Below, in pieces: positions 36,901 to 48,156 of a DNA stretch of 64,000 bases (position 1 is its first letter; the number at the start of each line of letters is the position of its first letter). The stretch is from Serpula lacrymans var. lacrymans S7.9 (taxonomy: Eukaryota; Basidiomycota; Agaricomycetes; Boletales; Serpulaceae), in NCBI RefSeq assembly GCF_000218685.1, contig NW_006763304.1, positions 95,349 through 159,348 of the forward strand. Direction: 5' to 3'. Made by a program: the position numbers and the translations under genes. The notes beneath the pieces were generated by a model, which saw nothing but the letters and a program-made list of their open reading frames with translations, was not told the DNA's origin and did not search any database.

Positions 36901-38388
36901 GCACGGGGTCATAGTAGTCATAGTAAGTGATTGGGTAGGAAAAGCGGGGTTGTGAGAGGGAAGAACTAGGGGTACGCACTCTCAAGTGGTATATTAGCTT
37001 CTCTCATGCTTAGCACCTGGTCTCGTGTGACACTGATGTTGTTATAGCCCCATCTGTGGTAAAATTCGCGTCAGCATCAGTATTTCATATGGTCTGTTCA
37101 TCCGCCCATCCCCATCTTTCATCTTCAGCCTCCCCCACCCTTCTCAATCTATATTTCCTTCACCACCTTCAGCTCGGCGAACCGGGGAGAATACTGACCT
37201 GCAGAGATGAAACCCGAAACCCCACGCAGGTTGCCAATTCGCAAGACCCGTCACAGCCGAATACTGCGCGATCACCTCCGTCGGACTCGGTCCTGCAAAG
37301 AAATAAAAATCAAGCACCCCTCCCACCAGCCTATACTCGATCAGCGACACATTCTTTTCTGACTGCGGGGTCGAGAGGAGGATGTCGGCACCGGAAGAGC
37401 TGAAGAGCATCACCCCATGCGAGGATGACTTTCCGGTGGTTTCATTGTAGCGGTGCTCGAGGTAGATGGGGTGCGAGCCGTACATGTTTTCGTCGATGGG
37501 GTCTGCGTTGCCCTCGCTCCACATGGTTTGGAGGGTCCCGACGCCGCCACCTGTGCCAATGTCGCGTCTGAATCCACTGGAGGCGATCACTTCGCCGAGA
37601 CCGTAGATGTTGGTGCCATATGGGAGGGAGGAAGTTAGCTGGGGGTGGGTCAGTTAGCACGCGTGTTAGTGGAACAAAAAAGGCAGGGACGGACCTGGAG
37701 GTATTGGTCCTCGAACACCAGTGGGAACCCATCCAGTGCAGTGCTATTGTCACCCGGCATGAATGGGGGAATAGGCGTGGCAGGCAGGGATGATTGACGA
37801 GTGTCGAAGAGGGGGAATGCATCGGGGAGAGAACGACGGGTTATCCAAAATGCAAATGGCGAAGCGTCATAATTAAACACCAGGTCTGAACCGTTGATAT
37901 AGGAAGTGGAAGGAGGGTCTGGGCGGGAGATGACGGAGGTTGGGATAGTGAACTGGAGGTTGGAAGTGTCGAAGATGTTGACATGAAGTCTGTGAGCATG
38001 GTCAGAAGAGCATATATACAAGAAAGGGAGAAATGGGCAATACCTAGACTCAGTTTCATAGGTCACTTGAATAGTGAGATTTTGGATGTCCTGTCCGAAC
38101 GCATTACAAGCAGTACCTGCGAGGGCGAGCTGAGCTGTGAGGCCCGTGTCAGACTCAACAAGTGACCCGAGCGTGTACCCTGGTGGATGCGAATGAGCAA
38201 GTATGAAAGATAGAGGAATCACTGGTACCCTGACCTGGGCAGTTTGCTACGTTCCCGGAGTAGGAGCTCCTGGAGGCGAGGACGCCATTTTTAGCGAGAC
38301 CACGTTGGAGGGTGGACGGGTTGCGTGCTGCTGCAAGCAGTGGAAATGCGAACAGATGTAAGCCTGTCCAGAGCGCAAAACGTGCCAT
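33961..38388 (-). CDS. GH31 alpha-glucosidase, copy A (52-residue internal deletion)
   Basis: Secreted exo-acting enzyme releasing glucose from maltose, starch fragments or related alpha-glucosides. The start ATG 38388 gives signal peptide MARFALWTGLHLFAFPLLAA. The N-terminal domain includes YTLGSLVESDTGLTAQLALA; YGTNIYGLGEVIASSGFRRD follows. The barrel shows WQPAWGFGFHLCR, WNDIDLYHAYRDFT, the nucleophile motif GIWLDMNEVTTFCNGSW near 35750-35800, and ERPFLISRSTFPSSGRWSGHW joined across an intron to LGDNFSKWQYMYYN, containing the acid/base Asp. C-terminal domains include RQFMVGPDILVTPVL; the stop is at 33961-33963. Many introns. Compared with copy B it lacks 52 residues and one intron between the nucleophile exon and VNLNEPPYAIHN; the frame is preserved. 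Otherwise no disabling lesion seen. Confidence 0.93.
35574..35577 (-). other. Deletion junction in GH31 copy A (4-bp microhomology)
   Basis: In copy B the two sites CAAT 56752-56755 and CAAT 57009-57012 are 257 bases apart; in copy A a single CAAT joins the outer flanks. The deletion removed 156 coding bases and a 101-base intron. Confidence 0.85.
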
Positions 38389-38455
38389 CGTTAAGGGGTG
38401 CTGTTGTAGAAAGAGAAAAGAGAGTCACAGTATTTAAGTTAAATGGTAGTCCATC

Positions 38456-39497
38456 TGCGGGATCTATCAGGAAATCAAGGAGAACCAAGCAGTGGCCGTC
38501 AACGTGGGAAGCGCTTGCCAATTTGCAGGAAATATCAAATGTAGCCAGAGCTCTGCAGATGTTTATATGATCTATCTTACACTTGAAACATTGACGTCTG
38601 ATCGATGTTGACCTTGGGAGTGACGGCGTTGGTTCCCGTTGCTGGCGGTAGTTCATGCAGTGTAAATTCTGATCTTTTCCCAAAGAGATAATCTTCGTTT
38701 AAAGCCCGACCAAAGGTCTATCGCGCTATGTCGGTCTTGATAGAGGCAAGACTTGAATCATTATATTGTTGTAGAGCTGCTCATAATTAATCAACAATGA
38801 CACATATTTTGGTTAGCTCGGGAGTGCATGTAATGGAAGCATTTTCATTTTCCCTGAGGCCACCGGGGATATCATTGCGATCTTGAGTGTATGATCATCA
38901 GCGAACCGCAATGTTCGTTGCGTAGCGCTGTGAACCCAAAGGCAGGACGTAATCACCTACAAATACAGCTAATTACGAAGATAACCCACTGTTTGAGTGT
39001 TGAGTGGTGCTAGGCGAAGAGAGGATGATTTTTACTACCCACATAAATCAGTTATATCAACCCAAGTTGCGTGTATGGTGATAAACTCCTAAAAAGTTAA
39101 TCTCAATTCCAGATTCTAGGCGCGCGGAGCTTGAAATTCATGCAGAATTTGACCACTTACGATTCTGTCACTACACAACCGGGGGTACATAGACGTTCAG
39201 CCGCACTCAGTGCGGGTTAAGCTGTGCCCCAGTTTGTTAATGCACTCAGTCCATGTTCCATTGAGGCTCAATCCAAAACCATTGATTAAGAATTATTACC
39301 AGATTTGATGTCCAGTATATCATCTGTATCAGTCGTTTGCAACCCTGACAAAACCAGATAAACCCGGTCTCTGCTAAAGCAGCCATTGTTCTCCATGGAG
39401 CATAGCCACCACTCCATGGAGTCATTATACTGTAGTGAGTAGCACCTCCAACTATAAGTAGTAGGGGGTTTAGTATAGGAATACCTCAGTTGTTTCA
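38456..39497. other. Spacer left of the mobile-element cluster
   Basis: Unique-looking AT-rich DNA without a supported gene. The 10-base palindrome CTCCATGGAG occurs twice, at 39391-39400 and 39412-39421, 21 bases apart. Confidence 0.45.
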
Positions 39498-39627
39498 ATA
39501 GCCTCTTAGGCAGCGGCTGAGGTATGTCACATTACATTTATTAGAGATCACCTTAAACTAACATCTGTTGTAGTTTCACTTAGGTAAATAATAAAGTCGT
39601 TTCTATAGCCTCTTAGGCAGCGGCTGA
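39498..39627. repeat. Direct repeat pair upstream of the Copia remnant
   Basis: A 23-base repeat, starting ATAGCCTCTTAGG and ending CAGCGGCTGA, is present at 39498-39520 and exactly again at 39605-39627. AGTTTCACTTAG also occurs twice close by (about 39573 and 39627). It may be an LTR or untranslated-region remnant of the adjacent element. Confidence 0.6.
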
Positions 39628-39649
39628 GTTTCACTTAGATTTATTAGGT

Positions 39650-40277
39650 TATGAGCCCTGGTGGCGCAAAAGCTACACAGGAAATAATTCTCATTTGAAA
39701 CGGCAACCTTGGAGCCATGACCACAGCACACAATACATCTGCATGTCCAGTTCTCACTGGACCCAACAATTTCCAGATATAGAAACTCCAGATCATCTCA
39801 AAGCTATGTTGGGAAAAAGTTCTCTGAGTTGTTACTGGAGAGGAGCTTGAGCCCTCACCAGGAAAGCCCACCTCCTCTGAGGATCCTGAAATCACCTGGA
39901 TACTTAAGGATGAGAAGGCACATGAAATCATCCAGGACCACATCTCTGATGCCCTCCTAATGAGGACTGGAGACCTCACCAGCTCTAAGGAGTTATTTGA
40001 TAAACTTGTTTCACTCCATCAGACGTCCAACATTGCCTTGGCCTTCTATTCATTCCAGCAACTCACCAAATTGTCCTGGGATGGGATATCACCTATCCAG
40101 GACCACATTGCAAAAATCTGGACAATTGATTCACACCTCTCCGGAATGAAACTAGGAGTTGATACCAAACTCATGGCCTTCGCTCTTCTCCAATCTCTCC
40201 CATGCACTCCTGAATGGCAAATATTTCATCGGTGTCATGCACCAAAGTTGATTGGTAGCATGGACAGGTGTCAATAA
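39650..40277 (+). pseudogene. Copia-type gag remnant (UBN2-like)
   Basis: In one plus-strand frame, with interrupting stops, the sequence reads VLTGPNNFQI, then KLCWEKVL, WILKDEKAHEIIQDHISDAL, TSSKELFDKLVSLHQTSN and DHIAKIWTIDSHLSGMKLGV. This is the characteristic start and core of Ty1/Copia gag polyproteins. Stops within the first 200 bases and the loss of all downstream pol domains mark it as dead. It breaks off near 40260, where unrelated sequence begins. Confidence 0.8.
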
Positions 40278-40348
40278 CGAAGCGAATATTCAAAAAGACT
40301 CACCTTTGCGCCACACAGGCACAGTGCCACGTGGAATAGTAATTAATA

Positions 40349-41086
40349 TTGCCTGTTTCGAACTTGTGGCTGATCAGCACCACCTCTATTAGGCAATCCA
40401 GTCACGCTCACCTTTGCTTTTCCATTTGGTACTTTCCGCGTTTCGGCATTTCGGCAAATTTTCGTGTTGCCACTGGCTACACATTGCATTGCGCCCTCGC
40501 TTTTGTCGTTTCCCTTACTCCCCTTCCTTTGCCTAGCCCCACCATGGGCCCCTTCCTCTCCTTTTTATTCTCACCTGACGGTCGTTTCTGGATCCCCATT
40601 CTAATCCACTTTTTCGTCACCTCCACCCTCCTCCTCCTCATCTTATTTGCACCCCCACCATTTCTGATGTCACCACTTCCTATCCGCTTCCGTCGCCGAT
40701 CCATTGACTACCACGTGCCACTGCTGATATCAGCAAAGCCCTGGCGGCTGGTCCAAATAGGGCAACAGGTCCATCTTCATGACGTCGATCTGCCATCATA
40801 TACTATCAAAACATCGGTCGTTCGTCTTGCCTGGTTGGAGCGTGGGTGGGTAGTTTTTGAGCTGGAGAAGGTTCATCCCCTTGCGTTGCCCATGTTCATC
40901 GCTGTCCCATTCACTTGGGTACACTTATCTTTTGTCCATCGTCTTCGCTACAGCTACACCTACCACACGCTGCCTGGGACTCACTTGTTCCAAATTGGAA
41001 CTACTCCTCTCCCTCCCTCGTTTGATCAGGTGGTCCAACACAACCAGTCCATTGGTAAGGCCATGGAACTGTCGGATTTGGACTAG
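40349..41086 (+). CDS. Unidentified ORF inside the mobile-element cluster
   Basis: A continuous 245-codon frame; a plausible internal start is at 40543 (MGPFLSFLFSPDGRF). The protein has one strong hydrophobic segment (ILIHFFVTSTLLLLILF) followed by a soluble part with HDVDLPSYTIKTSVVRLAWL and many Leu/Pro/His residues, ending MELSDLD. I do not recognise a family. An AATAAA lies at 41205-41210, 120 bases after the stop, so a transcript is conceivable. It could be a gene carried by an LTR element or a chance frame in pyrimidine-rich DNA. Confidence 0.3.
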   Translation: MPVSNLWLISTTSIRQSSHAHLCFSIWYFPRFGISANFRVATGYTLHCALAFVVSLTPLPLPSPTMGPFLSFLFSPDGRFWIPILIHFFVTSTLLLLILFAPPPFLMSPLPIRFRRRSIDYHVPLLISAKPWRLVQIGQQVHLHDVDLPSYTIKTSVVRLAWLERGWVVFELEKVHPLALPMFIAVPFTWVHLSFVHRLRYSYTYHTLPGTHLFQIGTTPLPPSFDQVVQHNQSIGKAMELSDLD

Positions 41087-42090
41087 GTGGTGGACTGGTG
41101 GCTCCAGTTTCTTTTTCTTCAGCAGAACATTCATTTACAGTGCGATTATTTTTGATTTTTGAATCATTTTTATGGACACATATTTTTTAGAATGCCTGAC
41201 TGACAATAAAGGAACTGTGTTAATACTGATAGTGTTTTGCCTTGCCCTTTTTTTACTGCATCTTCCCATGACATCATGATTTTCCTGCTCTCTTTTTGCT
41301 ATTGGACTTTACTTTATGGCTGTACAAACCTGTGACATTACTCACAGCATTCATTGTTCTATCCCTTTCTTTTCCTTTTTTTGACAATCTTATCCTGTAC
41401 TACCTACGCAGGATCCGTCAGCGTACATTCCTTCCTTCATGTTCTTTCTCATTCTTTTTGCACAGCTATACCGTGCATAGCCTACTTTTCTTTTACTATA
41501 TAAACCCCTGTATTTTACCTTGTAAAAAAAAGACAAGAACTCAAATCCAGACTTCTTCTCTAATCTCAGGTTCACTACTCACTACTACTTGTGATCCAGT
41601 GTGGTCACAATACTTCCCACTGCTACCACTGTTAATTGCTGTCATCGTCACTTCCCACTTTTGAAGTCATTGTTATCCCTTTCGATTAGAGTCCTTCTGA
41701 GTACTACAGTTTGTGCGTCAGGAGCCTGCTATCACTGGGAACCTCGTCACCTCGTCATCCTCGTCGTTCTCAAACCTACCTTGTGCTACAATTAGCAAGG
41801 TAGTGCTCATCTATACTCGTCACTAAGCCCCTATCTTCTATAAATTCAACTATCCCTCCTCCTCAAAACCCACACTCATACACCTCTGGGTTTTACTTTG
41901 AAGGATCTTTATACGTACCACCCCACGAACAACCAGACCACTCCACTGTTCTAGGAGGCAAAGCCCATAAACAAGTTCCATGGGAATCTGGGAGGATTGT
42001 GTGTTAGTTTGTTTTTTGTGTGTGGTTTTCTAACAGCAGTTCTCATCATCAACAGCGGCGCGAGAAAGAGGAGTTTGAACAAAAGGGGAA
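41087..42090. other. LTR-like non-coding DNA, both strands open to interpretation
   Basis: Contains AATAAA at 41205-41210 and a TATATAAA at about 41497 followed by C/T-rich sequence, which together look like the promoter end of a plus-strand LTR. No matching partner LTR was found by eye. No protein family recognised. Confidence 0.35.
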
Positions 42091-42185
42091 GTGCCGCGTG
42101 GCACCATGTGTGAAAGCTAAAGTGTACAAGGTTAAAGTGGAGAATGAAAAAGAAGGAAAGGTCCGAAAATTGTGTTATCGTAACA
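42091..42185 (-). repeat. LTR-like terminal fragment (family shared with 49890-49977)
   Basis: On the minus strand it begins TGTTACGATAACACAATTTT and reaches GTGCCACGCGGCAC. It is clearly related to 49890-49977. It abuts the Gypsy-1 reverse-transcriptase frame exactly after the codons for KEQEAFD, so it looks like the edge of an insertion. Confidence 0.7.
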
Positions 42186-44012
42186 ATCAAAAGCTTCTTG
42201 TTCTTTGGCACCCCAGTGCCAGACAATGTCCTTTTTTGTGAGATCGTTCAACGGTCTCCTTATATTTGCGAAGTTTTCAATAAACCTTCGGTAGAAATTA
42301 TCTAAGCCCAGGAAGGCCCTAACTCCTTTGACACGAGTAGGTTCTGGCCAGTCCAATATAGCTTGAACTTTCTCAGGATCCATCCTGATTCCGTTCTGGC
42401 CAATTATCATATCGAGGAGGTCAACTTCCTTCACTTTAAAGTTACATTTTTTGGGTTTGATGAATAAGTCCCATTCCTGTAAGTGTCAAAGGACTTGTTG
42501 CACAATCCTGTTGTGCTCAGTCTCATCATCCGGCTTTGTAAATATCAATAGATCGTCAATGTAAATGATGACACAGTTTTCCATATCTGCAAAGATCTCA
42601 TTCATCATGCTCTGGAAGGTTGCCAGTGAATTGGTCAACCCAAAGAACATAACGAGGGGTTTGAAGGATCCTCAGTGGCATGTGAACATGGCCTTCCAAG
42701 CATCTTTTTCTTTGATTCGTACATTATTATACCCCCATCTGAGATCCATCTTTGTCAAGATTGTGATGCCAGCTAATTTATCTACTAGCTGACTGATCAA
42801 AGGCAGTGGATATGCATTTTTAACCGTGTACTCATTCAAGTAACGATAGTCCATAATCATGCACTTATTACCATCCTTTGTAGGAATGAAGAACACTGGG
42901 GACATCATAGGGCTCTTGGAAGGTCTGATGTAACCCTTCCTAAGCTGTTCATCTATGAAACTTGAAACCTCATCTCTTTCTGGAGCAGAGAGGGGAATCA
43001 TGTGTCCCTTTCTAGGTTTGAAAGTGTCCTTCAAATCTATAGCATGGTCCCAAGGCTTAGCCTCTGGGAAGCACTCTGATTTGTGTTTTGAAAAGACTTT
43101 CCAGAAGTCATGGTACTCTGGAGGTACCAGCCTCTTAATCTCTTCCTCGGGTTTTACCTCATTGTTTTCATTGTCAATTTTTTCTAAAGATCTGAGGTTG
43201 GCATAAAAGTGACCAGCATTTATCCTTTCATCACGCTCAGTTTGACAGACACAACTTGGCTTACCCAAGTCATTACACTCCTGAGGGCAATGTGACAGTG
43301 TGGCAACCCCTGTCTGCCAGTTGATCCCAGGGTTGTGTTTTAATAGCCAGGTCCAGCCTAAGATTAAATTAATCTTCCCTAGTTGGGTAGCCTCAGCGGT
43401 GACTTGTTCTCTGTGTCCTTGGTACTCAACTACAAAAGAACACTTGTATATAATGCAGCCACCCACGTTAAGTGTACCGTCAATGTTATAGACGGGAATA
43501 GACATATCTAATTTTACAAGGGGGAGTCCAATTTGCTCCGCCCAGACCTGATCTATGAAGATTCCGTTAGCGCCTGAATCAAGCAGTGCACTGGTTGGGT
43601 GTACTATGCCCCGGGCAAGGTTTTCCACACCAACGTCTAAACGGATCTCCTTTTGGAATAAATATGTGTGCATCAACACACGCCTTGGGATTTCGGGAAA
43701 GGGTGGCTCCAACGAAGAAGAAGAGGTATCAAAAGTTACATGTTTTTCTATTTTATTTTTACCAGAATCAAGCACCCTAGTGTTTGTCTCGCCGGGGCCA
43801 CGCTCCAAGGGAGACGCTGGTGCAGTGGTAGTATCATAAATATTACAGTTACAAGTTTTTATACAAGTACATACTTCAGATAACAAATTTAGAAATCTAT
43901 TTACAAATTGGGGAGCCATCCCCGTCTTTCCTTTATTGCTCGTGCAACACCCCGGAGCAGGGGCCACCTTGTTGTGGTTTACTTCATTGTTCATAGGAGC
44001 GAAGGCACCCAA
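42186..44012 (-). pseudogene. Gypsy element 1: protease and reverse transcriptase, truncated
   Basis: Minus-strand frame with an aspartic protease (SALLDSGANGIFIDQVWAEQ) and reverse transcriptase: [59 protein letters not shown]. After a frame disruption near 42672 it continues VMFFGLTNSLATFQSMMNEI and the YIDD catalytic motif, then a stop, and DNFYRRFIENFANIRRPLND up to WGAKEQEAFD, where the LTR-like fragment begins at 42185. RNase H and integrase are missing. Degenerate and inactive. Confidence 0.88.
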
Positions 44013-44017
44013 GTGAC

Positions 44018-44690
44018 CTAAGCTCCGAACTCTTTTCCCTGAGCCTTCATTTCAGCAGCCTGCTGATCGTAGAAGAAGGCCCGGATTTCGTTGTACGAAC
44101 GACCGGCCAGAGTCTGGAGCCTCTTGTGAGATAGGGCTGGTTGGGACGGTGGGAATATATTTTTCCCCCGACGGGATGGGCGTAGGTCGACGGGTGATGA
44201 TGTGGTAAGTGTGCTCTGGGGTAACACTGGTCTGGTCTGGGTGTGACAGGGACCGGAGGGACAAACCGGGTGGAGGAGTACTCGTACAACCGCCTCGCTC
44301 TATCCACGTGCGAGCTTCATTTAGCAATGTCCTCCCGCCTGATTCCAAATATTCCCTTGCCGAGTCCATCTGCCCATTCAAGGAGCTCATCCTCAAGCGT
44401 CATTCCTAAGATTCCAAAACTAACTTTTCCATCCGGAGTGCCCGACAGATACTCAAGTCCTGACTGTTGAGCCGCGAATGCTCGCTTTCCAACGAATGTA
44501 TTGAGTCTATGGATTAATTCTATGGCGTCAGTGACGTCGGCTTGGTTGTGTTGTTGCCCATGGGCAAAAGACACTCGTTCGTTGGCTAGCAAGTTGGCGT
44601 CACCGGGTATTGAGTAGGTGGTGATAGGGAAGCCGGTGGAGTTAGAAGTAGACATGTTTTGTGTTGAGAGACAGAGGATTGTTGGTAGTG
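44018..44690 (-). pseudogene. Gypsy element 1: gag remnant
   Basis: The minus-strand frame from about 44656 reads MSTSNSTGFPITTYS…, a leader-plus-gag start, continues through QHNQADVTDAIELIHRLN, then shifts frame near 44310 and ends in a frame reading RLQTLAGRSYNEIRAFFYDQ. Its position directly upstream of the protease/RT frame of element 1 supports gag. No LTR precedes it; it abuts the 3' end of element 2. Confidence 0.65.
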
Positions 44691-44704
44691 GGGTGATTGT
44701 CTCT

Positions 44705-47700
44705 TCAACGCAGCTTGTGGTCCTTCTTATAGGCTTCCAGTATCTCCGCAACATTGGTTAAATGTTCTTCCGGTTCCCATGAGTTTTCGGAATGAGGGTA
44801 ATGGCACCATTTTATCAGGTAGCGGCGCCCTCGTTTCCAGGGTTTGTGTCTGAGAATACTTTCTACTTCATATTCCTCTTCTTTGTTGACCAGGTCAGGT
44901 GGTGGTCGGATAAAGTTCGGGCTGTGAGTGTTGGTTTCCGTATATGGCATGAGAAGGGATGCGTGGAAAACATTGTGTATCCTCCAATGGGGAGGCAGGG
45001 ATAGTCGGTAGTTCACCGGGGAAATCTTTTCTTGGATGCGAAAAGGTCCGATGCGTTTCATGTTGAACTTCTTGTATTCGGTAGCTTTTTCTCGCAGGTT
45101 GGTGTTCTCTAACCACACCTTTTGTCCTTCGGAGAATTGCGTGAACTTTCCGTTGTTTCATTTCATCATCTTGCTTCTCGCGAGTTCGTGTGCTTTTAGG
45201 GCGTTTTCCCTTGCCCTAAGCAGTTCGGATATTCGTGGATCTGTGTTTAGTCGGGATTCCTCGGGGTTCATATCCCATGAGGAGGTAGAATGGTGATTGG
45301 TTGTTTGTGGAGTGTGGTCTTTGGTTGTGACAGAATTTGGCGGTTGTAAGGTATTTTGCCCAGCTGTGCAGTTGGTTCTGGCAAAATATGCGGAGGTAGA
45401 TCTCCAGTTCTTGATTGGATCATTCTGTTTGTCCATCCGTCTGGGGATGATACGCAGAGGAGAGTGCGGTTTCAATGTTCAGGAGTTTGTGGAGTTCTTT
45501 GGATACTTCAGAGGCGAACTGTGGTCCCCTGTCGGATATGAGTTTATTGTGCAATCCGAATTGTTTGAAGATGGAATTGTGAAAGATTCGTGCAGTTTTG
45601 AGTGCGTCAATGGTTTTATGACAAGGTGAGAGGATTACCCCCTTACTAAGTCCTTGGTCTACCACGACCATTATACTGTCGTATCCTGAAGATTCTGGTA
45701 AATCAGTTATGAAGTCTACGGATAGGTACTTCATCGGTTCGGTGGTTTTTGGGGTCTGGTTTGGGATTAATGGTAAGGTGGTGGGATGTGTGTTTACTTT
45801 CGCTTGTTGACAAGTTGTGCATCCTTTCACGTATTCTTCCACTTGTTTTATCATTCCTGGCCACCAATAGGTCTTTTTGATCAACTGGTAGGTTTTGAGC
45901 CTTACTGGGTGTCCTGCGGACAGGGAATTGTGGTGATCTTTGATGATCATCCTTTGTTCTTCTACTTCGTCAATCAGTAATTTATTCTGATAAAAGAACT
46001 GTCCTTCTTCTTTTCTCCAATCGTCTTTCTTCATTCTTCCTGGATAATTATCATTTGTGAGCATGGCTTGCTCGACTGTGTTTTTAATTGTTTGTGTGTG
46101 ATACAGGAACGCTGAGGCGGGTATCATTGGTGTGTCATCGTCATCTCCTTCTGTTTCGACGTATAAATCAGGTCTTCTTGAGAGTGCGTCGGGTACCACC
46201 ATGTGGGTTCCTGGTACGTGCTCCAAGGTGTAATTGTATTGTGACAGTTCCAGCTGCCATCTTCTTTGTTGTGGTGTGAGTTTCCTGGCTTCTTGCCAGT
46301 ACGTCAGGTTCTTGTGATCTGTCAGGATTTGGATCGTGTGGGGGCTTCCCAAAAGTAAGTGTTTCCACTCTTTTAAAGCTCTCATTACCGCTAATAACTC
46401 TTTGTCGTAGATCTGGTAGTTCTTTTCAGCGGGGGATAGAGTTTTGGAGAAAAATGCACATGGGTGCCATTGTCCTTGGTCATCGGGTTGCATTAATACA
46501 GCTTCTGTGGCGTGTTTGCTGGCATCTGCAGCAATCTTTGACGGTTTTGAGGAGTCGGGAATTTGTGTTACGGGGGATTCGAGGAATTTTTGTTTCATCA
46601 ATTTGAAAGTATTGTCTTCAATTTGGGTCCAGTTCTACTTCCTATCCTTTTCTAGTAAGGCATTCAAGGGTCTAGCAAGGTCAGAGTAATGACCGATAAA
46701 CTTCCTGTAGAAGTTTCCATAACCTAAAAACTTCCTTACGCCTTTGGTGTCTTTCGGGATTGGCCAATCCCGGATTCCAGCAAGTTTGGCTGGATTCATT
46801 GATACCTGATTGTGGGAAACAATCATTCCCAAGTATTCGATGGTTTTTGCTTCGAAGGTGCATTTTTCTAGTTTTAGGAATAGGTCGTTATCGCGTAGTC
46901 TTCGTAGAACCTGTTTTGTTCGGAGTCGGAGTCTTTCAATGTTGGTGTCAAAGATGAGGATGTCGTCCATGTATATGATCATCCCGCCTTCATCAATGTA
47001 GTCTTTGAATTTGTTGTTCATCAGCCTTTGGAATGTTGCCGGTGAATTGCACATGCCGAAGAACATGACCGTTGGTTCGAACACTCCTTTGCTGGTTTTA
47101 AACGCAGCTTTCCATTTGTCTCCTTCTTTTATCCTTACGTTATTGCATCCCCAACGTAGATCTAGTTTTGTAAAGATGGTGGCTCCTTTCAATTTTTTGA
47201 TGAGGTCGGGTATCAGGGGTAGTGGATAGGGGTCTTTCACGGTATATGCATTCAGTTTTCTGTAACCTTGGCACGGTCGGAGTGATCCATCCTTTTTGCC
47301 GATGAAGAAGAAGGGGGACACCTGTGGCGACTTGCTCGGCCTGATGTATCCCTTTCTGTAGTTTTCCGAAAAATTCTGTTAATGCTTCGTCTTCCTTTGG
47401 TGCCAATGGGTACAATTTGCAATCTGTTGGTACAAATTCTGGTTTCATGTTGATTGCATGATCATATTCCCGTCGCTTGGGGAGTCTTTCCGACTTCTTT
47501 TTGTCAAAGACGTCCGAATACCCTTTATATTCATCCGGGAGGTTATGCTCCTTCTTTTCTCCGTGTATTTGCGCGTGTTCCATTGCCGAGTTGACCTTTA
47601 ATCAAATCGTGGTTCGAGGATAGGGTGTTTGGTCGGATACGTATCTATGAATAGTTTTGTACACGTCTTCGTTTACTGCGGTTGTCCTGATTTTTGTTTC

Positions 47701-48156
47701 CGTGGTTGTTTGGTTTATCCTGATGGAGTGTTTGTCCGAGTTTGGTAATTCTTTGTCTTTCCAGTTAATGACAGGATTGACTTTTCGTAACCAGGGAAAT
47801 CCCAGTAATACGTCTTCTCCGTCTAGTCCGGTCAATAGGAACTTTGTGAACCTGTTTTGTCCTCCTGCATCTATCCTCTGATAGGTGCAATGTGTAATTT
47901 TTCTGTTTTTGTTCGTGGTTCCGTCAACATTTTTACATGTCGTAGGAGTTGGGAGTTTTTGGAGGGGGAGTCGGTGTCTGATGGCGAATTTTGTGTCCAT
48001 GAAGTCGTCTGTAGCTCCTGAATCTATCAGGGCTTTGGTTCCGATGGTTTTCTGTTTCAACGAGCAATCAATTCGTAAAGAGTTGGCATTGATTGTTGCT
48101 ATTGTTACAGTTGCCATTTTTGACGGTACTAACATCGGGGTAGTCCGTCGTTTCAA
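44705..48156 (-). pseudogene. Gypsy element 2: pol (protease, RT, RNase H, integrase, chromodomain)
   Basis: Chromovirus-type polyprotein on the minus strand. Protease: KALIDSGATDDFMDTKFAIR (about 48030). Reverse transcriptase: 47583-46635 with a frameshift near 47330, showing [18 protein letters not shown] and catalytic YMDD. A stop lies at 46635-46637, then RNase H in 46601-46150 (IAADASKHATEAVLMQPDDQ; DALSRRPD at its end). The integrase has the zinc-binding HNSLSAGHP…TYWWPGM…CTTCQQAK region and core VDFITDLP…ISDRGPQFA. A frame break falls near 45420. The C-terminus contains GPFRIQEKISPVNYRLSLP and a chromodomain (EEEYEVESILRHK…YLIKWCHYP…NSWEPEEHL), ending KKDHKLR at 44705. Several frame breaks mean it is not active. 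Confidence 0.92.

Larger units (their letters stand above)
33745..38455. repeat. Duplicated segment, copy A (GH31 gene plus both flanks)
   Basis: The 3' flank from about 33745 (ctcgctgat…tactgtttaag) matches 54957 onward, and the 5' flank 38389-38455 (aggggtg…agaaagagaaaagaga…gggatctat) matches 59716-59800. The segment is in the same orientation as copy B. Similarity is very uneven along it (see findings). Confidence 0.9.

Noticed and set aside
41390..41670. A complete solo LTR reaching from 42185 to a TGTTATC at about 41671
   Set aside because: The left side does not resume the Gypsy-1 reading frame and no matching target duplication was found, so the far end cannot be placed.
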